A stretch of DNA of 64,000 nucleotides from Acidimicrobiia bacterium (GTDB taxonomy: Bacteria; Actinomycetota; Acidimicrobiia; Acidimicrobiales; Poriferisodalaceae), in assembly GCA_022820505.1 (NCBI GenBank), contig JAJEFK010000061.1, forward strand, positions 46,590 through 110,589, in the 5' to 3' direction. The notes under the pieces were generated by a model. The model was not told the DNA's origin and did not search any database. It worked only from the letters and a program-made list of their open reading frames with translations. Both the position numbers and the translations under genes were made by a program. Below are positions 1 to 7,962 of the stretch, piece by piece. The stretch's first letter is position 1. Each line of letters opens with the position of its first letter.

Positions 1-1
1 G

Positions 2-316
2 GACGAGATCTTGGATGACATCGACCGGTGGCAGGCAGCTGGCCAACGAGTGGCCGTGGCGCGGGTGGTGGACATCGAAGGCTCGGGGCCACGCGACCCA
101 GGCGCCGCGATGGCCGTGAACGAAGAGGGCGAAGTCGCCGGCTCGGTCTCGGGCGGTTGTGTCGAGGGCGCTGTGGTCGGCGAGGCCCTCGAGCTGCTCG
201 GTGGGCGGCGGGGCCCGGGGATCACCACCTTCGGCTACAGCGACGATGAGGCATTTGCCGTCGGGCTGACCTGCGGTGGCACGATCCACCTGTTCGTGGA
301 TGAACTCGACTGGTGA
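2..316 (+). CDS. XdhC/CoxI family protein, N-terminal half (5' end cut by window edge)
   Basis: N-terminal half of an XdhC/CoxI-type maturation factor, the family that helps load or sulfurate the molybdenum cofactor of xanthine dehydrogenase and CO dehydrogenase-like hydroxylases. The frame is open from base 2 and shows the family signature: a segment ending GSGPRDPGAAMA, then SVSGGCVEGAVV with its conserved Cys. No ATG is visible. TTG at 11 would give 101 residues, but family members usually begin a few residues earlier, so the true start probably lies just left of the window. It ends in a 4-bp GTGA overlap with the next gene, which encodes the Rossmann half; many bacteria have both halves in one chain. 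The family call is firm; the exact start is unknown. Confidence 0.85.
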   Translation, partial: DEILDDIDRWQAAGQRVAVARVVDIEGSGPRDPGAAMAVNEEGEVAGSVSGGCVEGAVVGEALELLGGRRGPGITTFGYSDDEAFAVGLTCGGTIHLFVDELDW

Positions 317-1119
317 GTGCCGAGTCCAATCGCGGCAGTGCCGGCATCTACGAGGCATTCCGGGACGCCATCCGGGCCGAGGAGCCAGTCGCGCTGGCCA
401 CGATCATTGACGGCCCTGACGCCGGCGCGAAACTGCTCGTCCAGCCTGGCGAGGCGGCCCTCGGCACGCTGGGCGACCCCGATCTCGACCGGGTGGTTGC
501 ACGCGATGCCCTCGGCATGCTGGATGCGGGCATCAGCGAGGTGCGCCACTACGGCCAGCACGGCGAAGCCCGCCAGATGGATCTCAGCGTGTTCGTGGAG
601 TGCCACGCCCGGCGCCCGCACATGGTGATCTTCGGCGCTGTCGACTTCACCCGGGCGCTCGCCTCGCAGGCCAAGCTGCTCGGCTACCGGGTCACCGTGT
701 GCGATGCCCGGGAGGTCTTCGCTACGAAGCGCCGCTTCCCCATGGCCGACGAGGTGGTGGTGGACTGGCCTAATCGCCTGCTCGACCGCATCGGTGACGA
801 CCTGGGACCCCGCGATGCCGTCTGCGTGCTCACCCACGACCACAAGTTCGACGTGCCCGCCATCGTGGGCGCGCTGCCCACCCGGGTCGGCTATCTCGGC
901 GCGATGGGTTCCCGCACCACCCATGAGAAGCGAACCGAGCGTCTCCGCGAGGCCGGAGTCACCGATGAAGATCTTGAGCGCGTCATGGCCCCCATTGGCC
1001 TCGACATCGGCGGTCGCACACCCGAGGAGACGGCGGTATCGATCGTCGCAGAGATCATCGCCTCGCACACCGGCCGCCAAGCTCCCCGCCTGAGGGATGG
1101 CGAAGGTCGCATCCACTGA
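313..1119 (+). CDS. XdhC family protein with C-terminal Rossmann domain
   Basis: 268-residue partner of the preceding XdhC N-terminal protein. The first ~95 residues resemble a second, degenerate XdhC N-domain without the Cys signature. From about residue 103 (HMVIFGAVDFTRALA) a Rossmann fold follows, and the XdhC C-terminal signature GYLGAMGSRTTHEKR is seen near residues 196-210. The GTG start overlaps the upstream stop (GTGA), so the two are translationally coupled. Expected role: cytosolic chaperone or cofactor sulfuration factor for a molybdenum hydroxylase whose structural genes probably lie upstream of the window. The MobA-like and CoxG genes downstream support this. Substrate enzyme (CO, xanthine or other) cannot be told from here. 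Confidence 0.85.
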   Translation: MSAESNRGSAGIYEAFRDAIRAEEPVALATIIDGPDAGAKLLVQPGEAALGTLGDPDLDRVVARDALGMLDAGISEVRHYGQHGEARQMDLSVFVECHARRPHMVIFGAVDFTRALASQAKLLGYRVTVCDAREVFATKRRFPMADEVVVDWPNRLLDRIGDDLGPRDAVCVLTHDHKFDVPAIVGALPTRVGYLGAMGSRTTHEKRTERLREAGVTDEDLERVMAPIGLDIGGRTPEETAVSIVAEIIASHTGRQAPRLRDGEGRIH

Positions 1120-1139
1120 ACCCGGCGGCAGCCGCCCGG

Positions 1140-1145
1140 TAGCGT
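1140..1145 (+). promoter_or_regulatory. Putative -10 element (TAGCGT) of a leaderless promoter
   Basis: TAGCGT ends 7 nt before the ATG at 1153. The same TAnnnT-to-start spacing recurs before many genes here and places the transcription start at or next to the start codon. Confidence 0.5.
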
Positions 1146-1152
1146 CAGCGCG

Positions 1153-2319
1153 ATGGACTTCACCCAAAACGAGGACCACGAGGCGATCCGCGAGGGCGTG
1201 CGGCGCGTCTGTGCAGACTTCCCCGACGAGTACTGGCGCGAGCGCGACGAGAAGCACGAGTTCCCCTGGGACTTCTACAACGCGATGGCCGAGGGCGGCT
1301 GGGTCGGCATCGCCATTCCGGAGGAGTACGGCGGTGGCGGCCAAGGCATCACCGAGGCATCGATCGTGCTGGAGGAGGTAGCTGCCAGCGGGGCCGCCAT
1401 GAACGGCTGCTCAGCCCTGCACCTGTCGATCTTCGGCATGGAGCCGGTCCGCAAGTATGGCTCGGAAGCACTGGCCAAGGAGATCCTGCCGGGTGTCGCC
1501 GACGGCTCCATCCACGCCGCCTTCGGCGTCACCGAGCCCGACGCCGGCACCGACACCACGTCGATCCGCACCCGGGCCGAGCGTGACGGAGACGAGTACG
1601 TGATCACCGGTGCCAAGGTGTGGACCACCAAGGCACCGTTCTGCGACGTGTGCCTGCTGCTGGTGCGGACCACGCCCAAAGAGCTGTGCGACGGCCCGAC
1701 CCAGGGCATGACCCTGCTGCTGGTCGACCTGCAGGACCCAGCAGTCGACATCACCCCGATCCCCAAGGTGGGCCGCAACGCCGTGGTCTCGTGCGAGGTC
1801 CGTTATGACGGGCTGCGCGTGCCGGTGGACCGTCGCGTCGGCGAGGAGGGCGAGGGTTTCCGCTACATCCTCGACGGCCTCAATCCCGAGCGGATCCTGA
1901 TCTCGGCTGAGGCGCTGGGGATCGGCCGGGTCGCGCTGCGACGCGCCGCCGAGTATGCGAAGAGCCGGGTGATCTTCGGCCGCCCGATCGGCCAGAACCA
2001 GGGCATCGCCTTCCCCCTGGCCGACAGCCATGCCCGCCTGCACGCAGCCGAATTGGTGGTGCGCGACGCGTCGTGGCGCTACGACAACGGCCTGAGCTGC
2101 GGCGAGCAAGCCAACCTGGCCAAGTACCTGGCGTCGGAGGCGGCGTTCGAGTGCGCCGACCGGGCCATGCAGACCCACGGCGGCTTCGGCTACGCCAAGG
2201 AATACGACGTGGAGCGCTACTGGCGCGAGGCGCGGCTGATGAAGATCGCGCCGGTCAGCCAGGAGATGGTCATGAACTTCGTGTCGTCGAAGGTGCTCGG
2301 CCTGCCCCGCTCGTACTAG
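1153..2319 (+). CDS. Acyl-CoA dehydrogenase family protein
   Basis: 388 residues, normal length for an FAD-dependent acyl-CoA dehydrogenase that desaturates acyl-CoA thioesters in the cytosol and passes electrons to ETF. Visible: N-terminal helical domain, the FAD-contact motif AFGVTEPDAGTDT, the R-x(n)-FGRPIGQNQ helix, and AMQTHGGFGYAKEYDVERYW near the C terminus. The usual C-terminal catalytic motif IYEGT is replaced by IAPVSQE, so the common Glu base is absent at that place. Other members share this ending, so the base may be supplied elsewhere. The gene has its own leaderless-type promoter and interrupts the molybdenum-hydroxylase accessory cluster, which suggests insertion or co-use rather than one pathway. 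Substrate chain length is not predictable. Confidence 0.9.
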   Translation: MDFTQNEDHEAIREGVRRVCADFPDEYWRERDEKHEFPWDFYNAMAEGGWVGIAIPEEYGGGGQGITEASIVLEEVAASGAAMNGCSALHLSIFGMEPVRKYGSEALAKEILPGVADGSIHAAFGVTEPDAGTDTTSIRTRAERDGDEYVITGAKVWTTKAPFCDVCLLLVRTTPKELCDGPTQGMTLLLVDLQDPAVDITPIPKVGRNAVVSCEVRYDGLRVPVDRRVGEEGEGFRYILDGLNPERILISAEALGIGRVALRRAAEYAKSRVIFGRPIGQNQGIAFPLADSHARLHAAELVVRDASWRYDNGLSCGEQANLAKYLASEAAFECADRAMQTHGGFGYAKEYDVERYWREARLMKIAPVSQEMVMNFVSSKVLGLPRSY

Positions 2320-2349
2320 GCGGTCTCATCGGTTGAGGAACGGCGGCCA

Positions 2350-2916
2350 GTGTCCACGGCGGGAGTGCTGCTGGCAGCGGGGGCTGGCACCCGGTTCGCA
2401 GGCCCGCAGCACAAGCTGCTGGCCACCATCGAGGGGCGCAGCGTGGTCACCCATGCGCTCGATTCGTTGCAGGAGGCGTCGTTGGATGCGACGGCCGTGG
2501 TGGTCGGGGCGCTGGAGCTGTCGGGAGTGCTGGCCGAAGCGAGCGGCGAGATCGCCGTGATCGAGAATGATCGCTGGGAATCAGGGATTGCGTCGTCGGT
2601 TCGCTGCGCTGCGGCGTGGGCGGCCCAGCAGGGTCACGACGCGATCGTGGTGGGGCTCGCCGACCAGCCGTTCGTGACGCCGGCGGCGTGGCAGACCGTC
2701 GCCGACTGCGCGGCGCCCATCGCCGTCGGCACCTACGGCGGCCGGCGGGGGAACCCGGTGCGGCTGGCACGCGAGGTCTGGCCGCTGCTGCCAGTCGGCG
2801 GCGACGAAGGCGCCCGGGCGCTCATGCGCCGGATGCCTGAAATCGTGGCGCCGGTAGCCTGCGACGGAAAACCCGACGACATCGACACCGTGGAGGACCT
2901 GAACCGATGGAGCTGA
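2350..2916 (+). CDS. MobA-like NTP transferase (molybdenum cofactor nucleotidyltransferase family)
   Basis: 188-residue single-domain nucleotidyltransferase. The nucleotide-binding signature LLAAGAGTRFAGPQHK sits at residues 6-21, followed by GLADQPFVTP with the Asp expected to bind metal. Family members transfer CMP or GMP to molybdopterin (MocA/MobA) and occur in CO dehydrogenase/xanthine dehydrogenase clusters. The GTG start follows the acyl-CoA dehydrogenase stop by 30 bp, and the 3' end overlaps the CoxG-like gene by 10 bp, indicating translational coupling. Context between XdhC and CoxG favours cofactor maturation. Whether it makes cytosine or guanine dinucleotide cannot be told. Confidence 0.8.
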   Translation: MSTAGVLLAAGAGTRFAGPQHKLLATIEGRSVVTHALDSLQEASLDATAVVVGALELSGVLAEASGEIAVIENDRWESGIASSVRCAAAWAAQQGHDAIVVGLADQPFVTPAAWQTVADCAAPIAVGTYGGRRGNPVRLAREVWPLLPVGGDEGARALMRRMPEIVAPVACDGKPDDIDTVEDLNRWS

Positions 2917-3617
2917 AGAGCGAGCTGCGTGTCGGCATACCCGTCGAGCAGGCGTGGAGCACCCTGACCGATGTCGAGTTCATCGCGCCGTGCATGCCCG
3001 GAGCGCAGCTCACCGAGGTCGACGGCGACGAGTTTAAGGGCGGCGTCAAGGTCAAGGTCGGCCCGATCACGGCGCAGTACAAGGGCACCGCAAAGTTCGT
3101 CGAGCTCGACGAGGCCAACCGCCGCATCGTGCTCGAAGCCTCGGGGCGCGACTCTCGCGGCGCGGGCAACGCAGCCGCCGAGGTGACGGCGCAGATGAGT
3201 CCCGATGGCGAGGGAACGCTCGTGGCGATCGCTATCGACCTGAAGGTCACCGGCAAGGTGGCCCAGTTCGGTCGCGGCGTGATGGCCGACGTCACCGAGA
3301 AGCTCATCGGACAGTTCGTGGACTCGCTCGAACAGAAGCTGTCCGAGGTCGGCGACCAGGGCGGCGCGGCTGCTGCTGATGCCCCTGCAGACGGGTCGTC
3401 CGACGCCGGCTCCGAGGCCAACCAGTCCGGCGCCGAGTCGAGCGCTCCCTCGCCGGCGGCGGACGGGCCGCGCAAGATCGAGATGGCTGAGCCCGAGCCG
3501 GTCGACCTGCTCGGGACGGCGGGCCGTCCCATGCTCAAGCGCATCTTGGCGCCGCTCGCGGTGGTGGTGTTCTTCCTCTTCAACCGCCGCCGCAGGCGCA
3601 AGCGCCGCCAAGGCTGA
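2907..3617 (+). CDS. CoxG/SRPBCC family protein with C-terminal membrane anchor
   Basis: 236 residues. Residues 1-150 form an SRPBCC/START-like domain of the CoxG type (LKSELRVGIPVEQAWSTL, IAPCMPGAQLTEV), the family that recruits CO dehydrogenase-like molybdenum hydroxylases to the membrane. A low-complexity Ala/Ser/Asp linker follows (about 152-190), then a short hydrophobic stretch LAPLAVVVFFLF and a very basic tail (RRRRRKRRQG), consistent with a C-terminal inner-membrane anchor. It overlaps the MobA-like gene and is the last gene of this accessory block. The anchor agrees with the proposed membrane-recruitment role. Confidence 0.85.
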   Translation: MELKSELRVGIPVEQAWSTLTDVEFIAPCMPGAQLTEVDGDEFKGGVKVKVGPITAQYKGTAKFVELDEANRRIVLEASGRDSRGAGNAAAEVTAQMSPDGEGTLVAIAIDLKVTGKVAQFGRGVMADVTEKLIGQFVDSLEQKLSEVGDQGGAAAADAPADGSSDAGSEANQSGAESSAPSPAADGPRKIEMAEPEPVDLLGTAGRPMLKRILAPLAVVVFFLFNRRRRRKRRQG

Positions 3618-3646
3618 GGGCTCGCTGTCGCGGCTGGCCTCGGGCG

Positions 3647-4198
3647 TTGCTTGTCCGTTGCGCCCTCGGCGCACCCCCGACGCCCGCCCAAGCCGAAGCA
3701 GTGGCCGCCTTGCTCGGCCGAGCGCCCCAGTGCGCCTTCGACATGGCTGTTGCGCACGACGACGGGCGGCCGGTGGTCATCGCCAATGCCCCGCTGCTCG
3801 ATGACGGGCGCCCGATGCCCACCCGCTACTGGCTGGTAGACGTCGATCTGCGCCGACGAGTGTCCCAGCTTGAGGGAGCCGGCGGGGTCCGGGCGGCTGA
3901 GGCGGCTGTCGATCCCGAGGCGCTGGCCGCGGCGCATGATCGTTACGCCTCCGAACGAGATGCGCTGGTGCCCCCCGATCACCGCGGACCGCGCCCGACG
4001 GGCGGCATCGGGGGGACGGCGCGAGGCGTGAAGTGCCTGCACGCGCACCTGGCGTACCGGCTGGCGGGCGGCGATGACCCCGTCGGCGAATGGGTAATGG
4101 CACGGCTCGGCGACATCGGCGTGTCATCGGCCATCGAAGGCGCTGCGACCGAATCTGCGCCCGCTGAATCGGCATCCGTGGCGGCCTCTTATGCTTAG
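3647..4198 (+). CDS. DUF501 domain-containing protein
   Basis: 183 residues with a TTG start, 29 bp after the CoxG-like stop. It matches DUF501, a conserved protein of unknown function found almost always beside ppx/gppA in actinobacteria. Features include an N-terminal segment with AVAHDDGRPVVIANAP, the GRPMPTRYWLVD core, and near residue 125 GTARGVKCLHAHLAYRLAGG with a conserved Cys and two His residues typical of the family. The last 30 residues are an Ala/Ser/Glu-rich tail. The stop overlaps the ppx start by 8 bp, so the pair is translationally coupled. Elsewhere the block usually follows eno-ftsB; here it follows coxG, so the neighbourhood has been rearranged. Confidence 0.85.
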   Translation: MLVRCALGAPPTPAQAEAVAALLGRAPQCAFDMAVAHDDGRPVVIANAPLLDDGRPMPTRYWLVDVDLRRRVSQLEGAGGVRAAEAAVDPEALAAAHDRYASERDALVPPDHRGPRPTGGIGGTARGVKCLHAHLAYRLAGGDDPVGEWVMARLGDIGVSSAIEGAATESAPAESASVAASYA

Positions 4199-5309
4199 TG
4201 AACCAGGGGCGGATCCGGTTGCGGTCGTGGACTGCGGCACGAACACCACGCGCCTGCTCATCGACGACGGCACGGGGCTCGGACAGCGGCTGCTGCGCAT
4301 CACCGGGCTCGGTAGGGGCGTCGACGCCGGAGGTCGACTGCGAGACGATGCCATCGGCCGTGTCGTCGACGTGCTGGGGGAATACCGCCAGATCATCGAA
4401 GACCGCCAGGCGACCGCGGTGCGGGCCGTCGCGACCAGTGCTGCGCGAGATGCCGCAAACGGAGCGGAATTCCTGCAGAGGGCGAGCGATGCGCTCGGCA
4501 CCGACGTCGAGCTGCTGGATGGCGACACCGAGGCCGCGTATGGATTTGCAGGGGCCACCACCGGCTTGGCCGAAGTTGCCGGCCGCGGCACACCGTCCGA
4601 TCCCGGCGCGCCCACAACCCCAGCTCCGGCGGCCGGGCCCGCGGCGCTGGTGCTCGACATCGGCGGGGGATCGACGGAGTTCGCCTACGGCACGCCATCG
4701 GCTGGCGGCCGACCGGATGCGGCAGTCTCCGTCGACATGGGTTCGGTGCGGTGGACGGAGAGGTTCCTGGCATCGGATCCTCCCCGGCCCGAGGAATTGA
4801 GCTCAGCTATCTCGGTCGCGCGCCTGCACCTCGACGACATCGACCGTGATCATCCCGTCATCGGGCGGGGTGCCGCGGCGGCACGGCTCGTGGGTGTCGC
4901 CGGGACGGTCACGACTGTGGCCGCGGTCGAGATCGGCCTCGATCCCTACGAGCCCGAGGTCATTGACGGGTTCGTGCTTACCAGGGCCGCAGCCGAGGAT
5001 GTCTTCCGCACGTTGGCTACCGAGCCGCTGGCCGACCGCATCCACAATCCGGGCTTGCACGTCGATCGGGCGTCAGTGATCGTGGGCGGCTGCTGCATCC
5101 TGGTTGCGGTCATGCGCCATTGGAACATCGACGAGTGCATCGTGCGCGAGCGCGATCTCCTCGACGGCATAGCGGCCGAACTGCGTGAGGCGCAGGCAAG
5201 CCCAGCGGCCGAACTGCGTGAGGCGCAGGCAAGCCCAGCGGCCGAACTGCGTGAGGCGCAGGCAAGCCCAGCGGCCGAGCTACGCGAAGGCACCGATGCC
5301 GCTCGGTGA
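4191..5309 (+). CDS. ppx: Exopolyphosphatase, Ppx/GppA family, with C-terminal repeat tail
   Basis: 372 residues. An ASKHA-fold phosphatase expected to hydrolyse polyphosphate or pppGpp. N-terminal phosphate-1 motif VVDCGTNTTRLLIDDG (residues 8-23) and phosphate-2 motif LDIGGGSTEFAYG near 154 are intact. The rest follows the short actinobacterial Ppx1/Ppx2 type without an HD domain. After about residue 327 the chain ends in three exact copies plus a partial of an 11-residue unit, AELREAQASPA, encoded by a 33-bp tandem repeat. That tail is not part of the family fold and probably varies between strains. Together with the PPK2 at 23377 it suggests active polyphosphate metabolism. Confidence 0.9.
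   Translation: MLSEPGADPVAVVDCGTNTTRLLIDDGTGLGQRLLRITGLGRGVDAGGRLRDDAIGRVVDVLGEYRQIIEDRQATAVRAVATSAARDAANGAEFLQRASDALGTDVELLDGDTEAAYGFAGATTGLAEVAGRGTPSDPGAPTTPAPAAGPAALVLDIGGGSTEFAYGTPSAGGRPDAAVSVDMGSVRWTERFLASDPPRPEELSSAISVARLHLDDIDRDHPVIGRGAAAARLVGVAGTVTTVAAVEIGLDPYEPEVIDGFVLTRAAAEDVFRTLATEPLADRIHNPGLHVDRASVIVGGCCILVAVMRHWNIDECIVRERDLLDGIAAELREAQASPAAELREAQASPAAELREAQASPAAELREGTDAAR
5172..5279 (+). repeat. 33-bp tandem repeat, three copies plus partial, in frame in ppx
   Basis: Copies begin at 5172, 5205 and 5238, with a partial fourth at 5271; the three full copies are essentially identical. The period is a multiple of three, so copy-number change would lengthen or shorten the protein by 11 residues without a frameshift. 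Confidence 0.95.
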
Positions 5310-5327
5310 GCGCCGACGGCGCGCCGG

Positions 5328-5333
5328 TACTGT
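5328..5333 (+). promoter_or_regulatory. Putative -10 element (TACTGT) of a leaderless promoter
   Basis: TACTGT ends 7 nt before the GTG at 5341 and helps choose that start over in-frame codons inside the ppx repeat. Confidence 0.45.
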
Positions 5334-5340
5334 GCGCAGC

Positions 5341-6045
5341 GTGAGTCGACTGCGCACCGAGCGGCTCGAGCTTCGCCCGCTCGTGTCGTCAGACTTCGCC
5401 CAGTGGAACGAAGTCCGGGAACGGTGCCGCGACTGGCTGGCAAAGTGGGAGCCTCGCCCGCCCGCGAGCGCGCCCGATCCGTCGCGCGATCCGCAGGCGT
5501 TCGCCAATCGCTGCCGCGTCCGTGAACGCGAGCGCACTCTGGGCACGGCGTTCGACTTCGGCCTCTGGCACGAGGGCTGGTTCTGCGGCGAGATCAACGT
5601 CTCCCATGTGGCACGCGGGGCATTCCAGAGCGCCCACGTGGGCTACTGGATCGACGAGCGGCTGGCCGGCAAGGGGCTGGTCGCCGAAGGGCTGCTGGCG
5701 GTGTTCGGGTTCGCCTTCGACCAGGCCGGCTTGCACCGGGTGCAGGTGTCGATCATGCCGCGCAACGCCGCCAGCCTGCGGGTGGTGTCCAAGCTGGGGC
5801 TGCGCTCGGAGGGCATCGCGCAGGGGTACATCCAGATCGCCGGCGTGTGGGAAGACCACCAGCGTTTCGGCCTGACGCTGGAGGAGTGGCAGGTGCGCCG
5901 GGAAGAGATGGCGGCGCAGCTGCGGGCGGCCCGGCTGGGCCGCTCTCCGATGCCCACCGACGGGCAGGTGGAAGCAGCCGGCCAACCTGGCGGCAACCGC
6001 GGCGGCAGCCCGGCTCAGTCGTCGGGGTCCGACAGCCAGGCCTGA
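5341..6045 (+). CDS. GNAT family N-acetyltransferase (RimJ/RimL-like)
   Basis: 234 residues from GTG 5341; the frame is open further upstream through the ppx repeat, but the family start (RLRTERLELRPLVSSDF) fits this GTG. GNAT signatures: HVGYWIDERLAGKGLVAEGL, the pyrophosphate-binding beta4-alpha3 region with RxxGxG/A-like spacing, and VSIMPRNAASLRVVSKLGLRSEG, where the Asn-x-x-Ser element is typical of RimJ/RimL enzymes that acetylate ribosomal-protein N termini or small amines. The last ~40 residues are Gly/Gln/Ser-rich and look disordered. Its 3' end overlaps the convergent nuclease gene by 31 bp. The acceptor is unknown. Confidence 0.85.
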   Translation: MSRLRTERLELRPLVSSDFAQWNEVRERCRDWLAKWEPRPPASAPDPSRDPQAFANRCRVRERERTLGTAFDFGLWHEGWFCGEINVSHVARGAFQSAHVGYWIDERLAGKGLVAEGLLAVFGFAFDQAGLHRVQVSIMPRNAASLRVVSKLGLRSEGIAQGYIQIAGVWEDHQRFGLTLEEWQVRREEMAAQLRAARLGRSPMPTDGQVEAAGQPGGNRGGSPAQSSGSDSQA

Positions 6046-6974
6046 CCCGGCTCGCAGTCGGCCGAGATCGGGCACCAACGGCACGGCGGTCCGGGCACGC
6101 GCCGCGGCTCGCCTCTTGCCGTCCTCAACGTGATGAGTCGGCCGATGCCGTCGACGGTTCGACGCAGCGCGCTGTCGAGCACATCGGCAGTCACTGCCTC
6201 GTGCTCTATGCGGCCCTCGGCTACGTAGAACGAGCCGATGCCCAGCGGCGGCACACCCACCGACAGCGTCTCGACGAGGGCGTAGAACCGCAGGTCTTCG
6301 GGGTCGGTCGGTATGCGCGATCCGGTCTTGAGGTCGATGATGACCTTGCCGGCACGTTGAAGGCCGTCGGGTCCGCCCAGCGGCGCAGGTGATCCGAGCG
6401 TGAGGTCGTACTTGCCGTTGAGCACGAACGCACCGTCGCACAGCCGTGCGCGGGCACGGACCTCGGCGGCGGGCCGCCAGGCACGCTGCATCGGCGGGAA
6501 CGTCTCGCCGAAGCGTGAGAGCAGCGCAACGCAGTTGGCGGTCAGATCGGCGCGCTCGCCGTCCGATGCGCGGGCCAGGAAGCTGCCGAGGCTGTCGTCG
6601 TCGGCGACGAGCCGTTCGAGTGCGGCATCGACGGCGTCTTCGGGTACGAACCGCCGATGGGTCGACAGCTCGACCGCCTTGTGCAGCACGGTGCCGCGCG
6701 CCGTCGGCACCGACCATTCGAACGGAGTGACGGCATCGGCGAGGTGTCGCGCTTCGCAGCCGAACACGCCGGCGAGGTCTCGCTTGGAAATCCACAGGCC
6801 ACGGCTGTCGATGCCGCGAGCCGCATCGACCAACTCGGTCAGCGCTGCTTCCGCGTCGTTGCGCAGCTCGTTGGCAAAGCCGGCCGGGTACGTGGGACGG
6901 TGCTCTGCCGGCGTGCGGATCGCATGCAGCGCAGCCTGCTGCGCAGGAAGCAGTCCCGGAGCGGTCTCAGCCAT
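6015..6974 (-). CDS. Cas4/RecB-like PD-(D/E)XK nuclease with four-Cys iron-sulfur motif
   Basis: 319 residues. Nuclease core: His98 in GTVLHKA, Asp190 in NGKYDLTLG, and Asp214/Lys216 in VIIDLKTG, the DxK catalytic pair. Four cysteines, Cys73 (FGCEARH) and C298, C301, C307 (PPCRWCPISADC), have the Cas4/AddB spacing that holds a 4Fe-4S cluster. So it is predicted to be a single-strand-directed exonuclease or recombination nuclease with an Fe-S clamp. No cas genes or CRISPR array are seen in the window, so a stand-alone DNA repair role is likelier. It converges with the GNAT gene (31-bp overlap) and is divergent from the next gene. Confidence 0.8.
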   Translation of the reverse strand: MAETAPGLLPAQQAALHAIRTPAEHRPTYPAGFANELRNDAEAALTELVDAARGIDSRGLWISKRDLAGVFGCEARHLADAVTPFEWSVPTARGTVLHKAVELSTHRRFVPEDAVDAALERLVADDDSLGSFLARASDGERADLTANCVALLSRFGETFPPMQRAWRPAAEVRARARLCDGAFVLNGKYDLTLGSPAPLGGPDGLQRAGKVIIDLKTGSRIPTDPEDLRFYALVETLSVGVPPLGIGSFYVAEGRIEHEAVTADVLDSALRRTVDGIGRLITLRTARGEPRRVPGPPCRWCPISADCEPGQAWLSDPDD

Positions 6975-7052
6975 GTGTGCTCATTGTTGCCGTCCCCGCA
7001 CCCGCTGCGGCACCCGCCTTTTGATGTAACACCTCTCAGTGATGATGGGCAC

Positions 7053-7586
7053 ATGCCAGCAACACCTCGTACTCATCCTCCTGCAGCGCTCCGGCTGGTC
7101 GATGCCTCGCCGACTCGCGGGCGCTTGCACCGAGCCCTCAGTTCATCGGCGGCAGATGCCGGAGTTCTCGGCGATTCGGGTGCCGACCCGTCAGGCCGCT
7201 TCGCGCTGACAGCGCGCGCCCTGGCCGCCGCTGCACGCGAGATGGGCCTCAAGGTGCCCAGCTTCCAGAGCCCGCCGCGATCGGATCAGCTCGACCGCTC
7301 CCTCCAGCGCAGCCGCAACGGCGATTGCGTGGTTGCGGTTCGCGTCCGCGGCCGCCCCTTCGCAGTGGTCGTTGCCGACGTCATCGAAGGAATCGTGGTG
7401 TGCAACCGGTTGGATGCGTCGGCAGCGGGTGTGGTGCGAGACGGGCTGTGGCGCGAGGTCGAGGGCAGCCACGACGCCTCAGCTCCTGCCGTCGGCACAG
7501 TGGGGCCCTGCACCGTTGCATCCGAGAGCCGCCAGCGAAAGCCAGACACGTTCGAAGAGCTGTACGGCTTGGACGAAGCCGCGTAG
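7053..7586 (+). CDS. Hypothetical protein
   Basis: 177 residues from ATG 7053, not a family I recognise. The N-terminal ~30 residues are Pro/Ala/Arg-rich. The middle part (about residues 45-140) looks like a folded alpha/beta domain, with LTARALAAAAREMGLKVPSF, then CVVAVRVRGRPFAVVVADVI, a repeated hydrophobic strand pattern. The C terminus ends FEELYGLDEAA. No signal peptide or membrane segment is visible. It reads away from the nuclease gene and toward the tRNA-Leu 86 bp downstream. GATGAT 6 nt before the ATG could be a weak leaderless -10. Codon use matches its neighbours, so it is probably real. Confidence 0.6.
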   Translation: MPATPRTHPPAALRLVDASPTRGRLHRALSSSAADAGVLGDSGADPSGRFALTARALAAAAREMGLKVPSFQSPPRSDQLDRSLQRSRNGDCVVAVRVRGRPFAVVVADVIEGIVVCNRLDASAAGVVRDGLWREVEGSHDASAPAVGTVGPCTVASESRQRKPDTFEELYGLDEAA

Positions 7587-7672
7587 ATCGGCCGTCTGGA
7601 CATTCAGTGCGTCGCCTCCGGCCGGGGGAGCGAGCATGATGGTTGCCGCGGCTGCGATGGCCGTGCTGGCTG

Positions 7673-7758
7673 GCCCGGGTGGCGGAACTGGCAGACGCAG
7701 AGGGCTTAAACCCCTCGGCTCCCACGGGAGCGTGCGGGTTCGAATCCCGCCCCGGGCA
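7673..7758 (+). tRNA. tRNA-Leu (anticodon UAA)
   Basis: Complete cloverleaf with a long variable arm. Acceptor stem GCCCGGG (7673-7679) pairs with CCCGGGC (7751-7757). Anticodon stem GAGGG/CCCTC (7700-7704/7712-7716) encloses CTTAAAC, so the anticodon TAA is at 7707-7709. The T-arm GGTTCGAATCC is intact and the class II variable arm is GGCTCCCACGGGAGC-like. No CCA is encoded. It reads the rare UUA codon, which may be limiting in so GC-rich a genome. Confidence 0.95.
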
Positions 7759-7962
7759 CCCCGGTGGTTCGTCGCGAGCCCGGTGATCGCGGCACCGCAA
7801 TTCGTTTTCGATTCACGCCGAGCCACGAGTAGTCTTGGATTCAGAGGCCAGCCACCCCGAGCTTGGCAGACGTACCGCAAATGGCGTCACTCGGGGGGCT
7901 GGCCCTCTCGCGAACATATGCCGCCTCCCCTCGAATTCTCGAACGAATTTCGGCAGGAGGCG

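Noticed and set aside
5185..5340. Extended N terminus for the GNAT gene through the ppx repeat
   Set aside because: It would be a frame-shifted reading of the tandem repeat; the family start and the -10 both point to GTG 5341.
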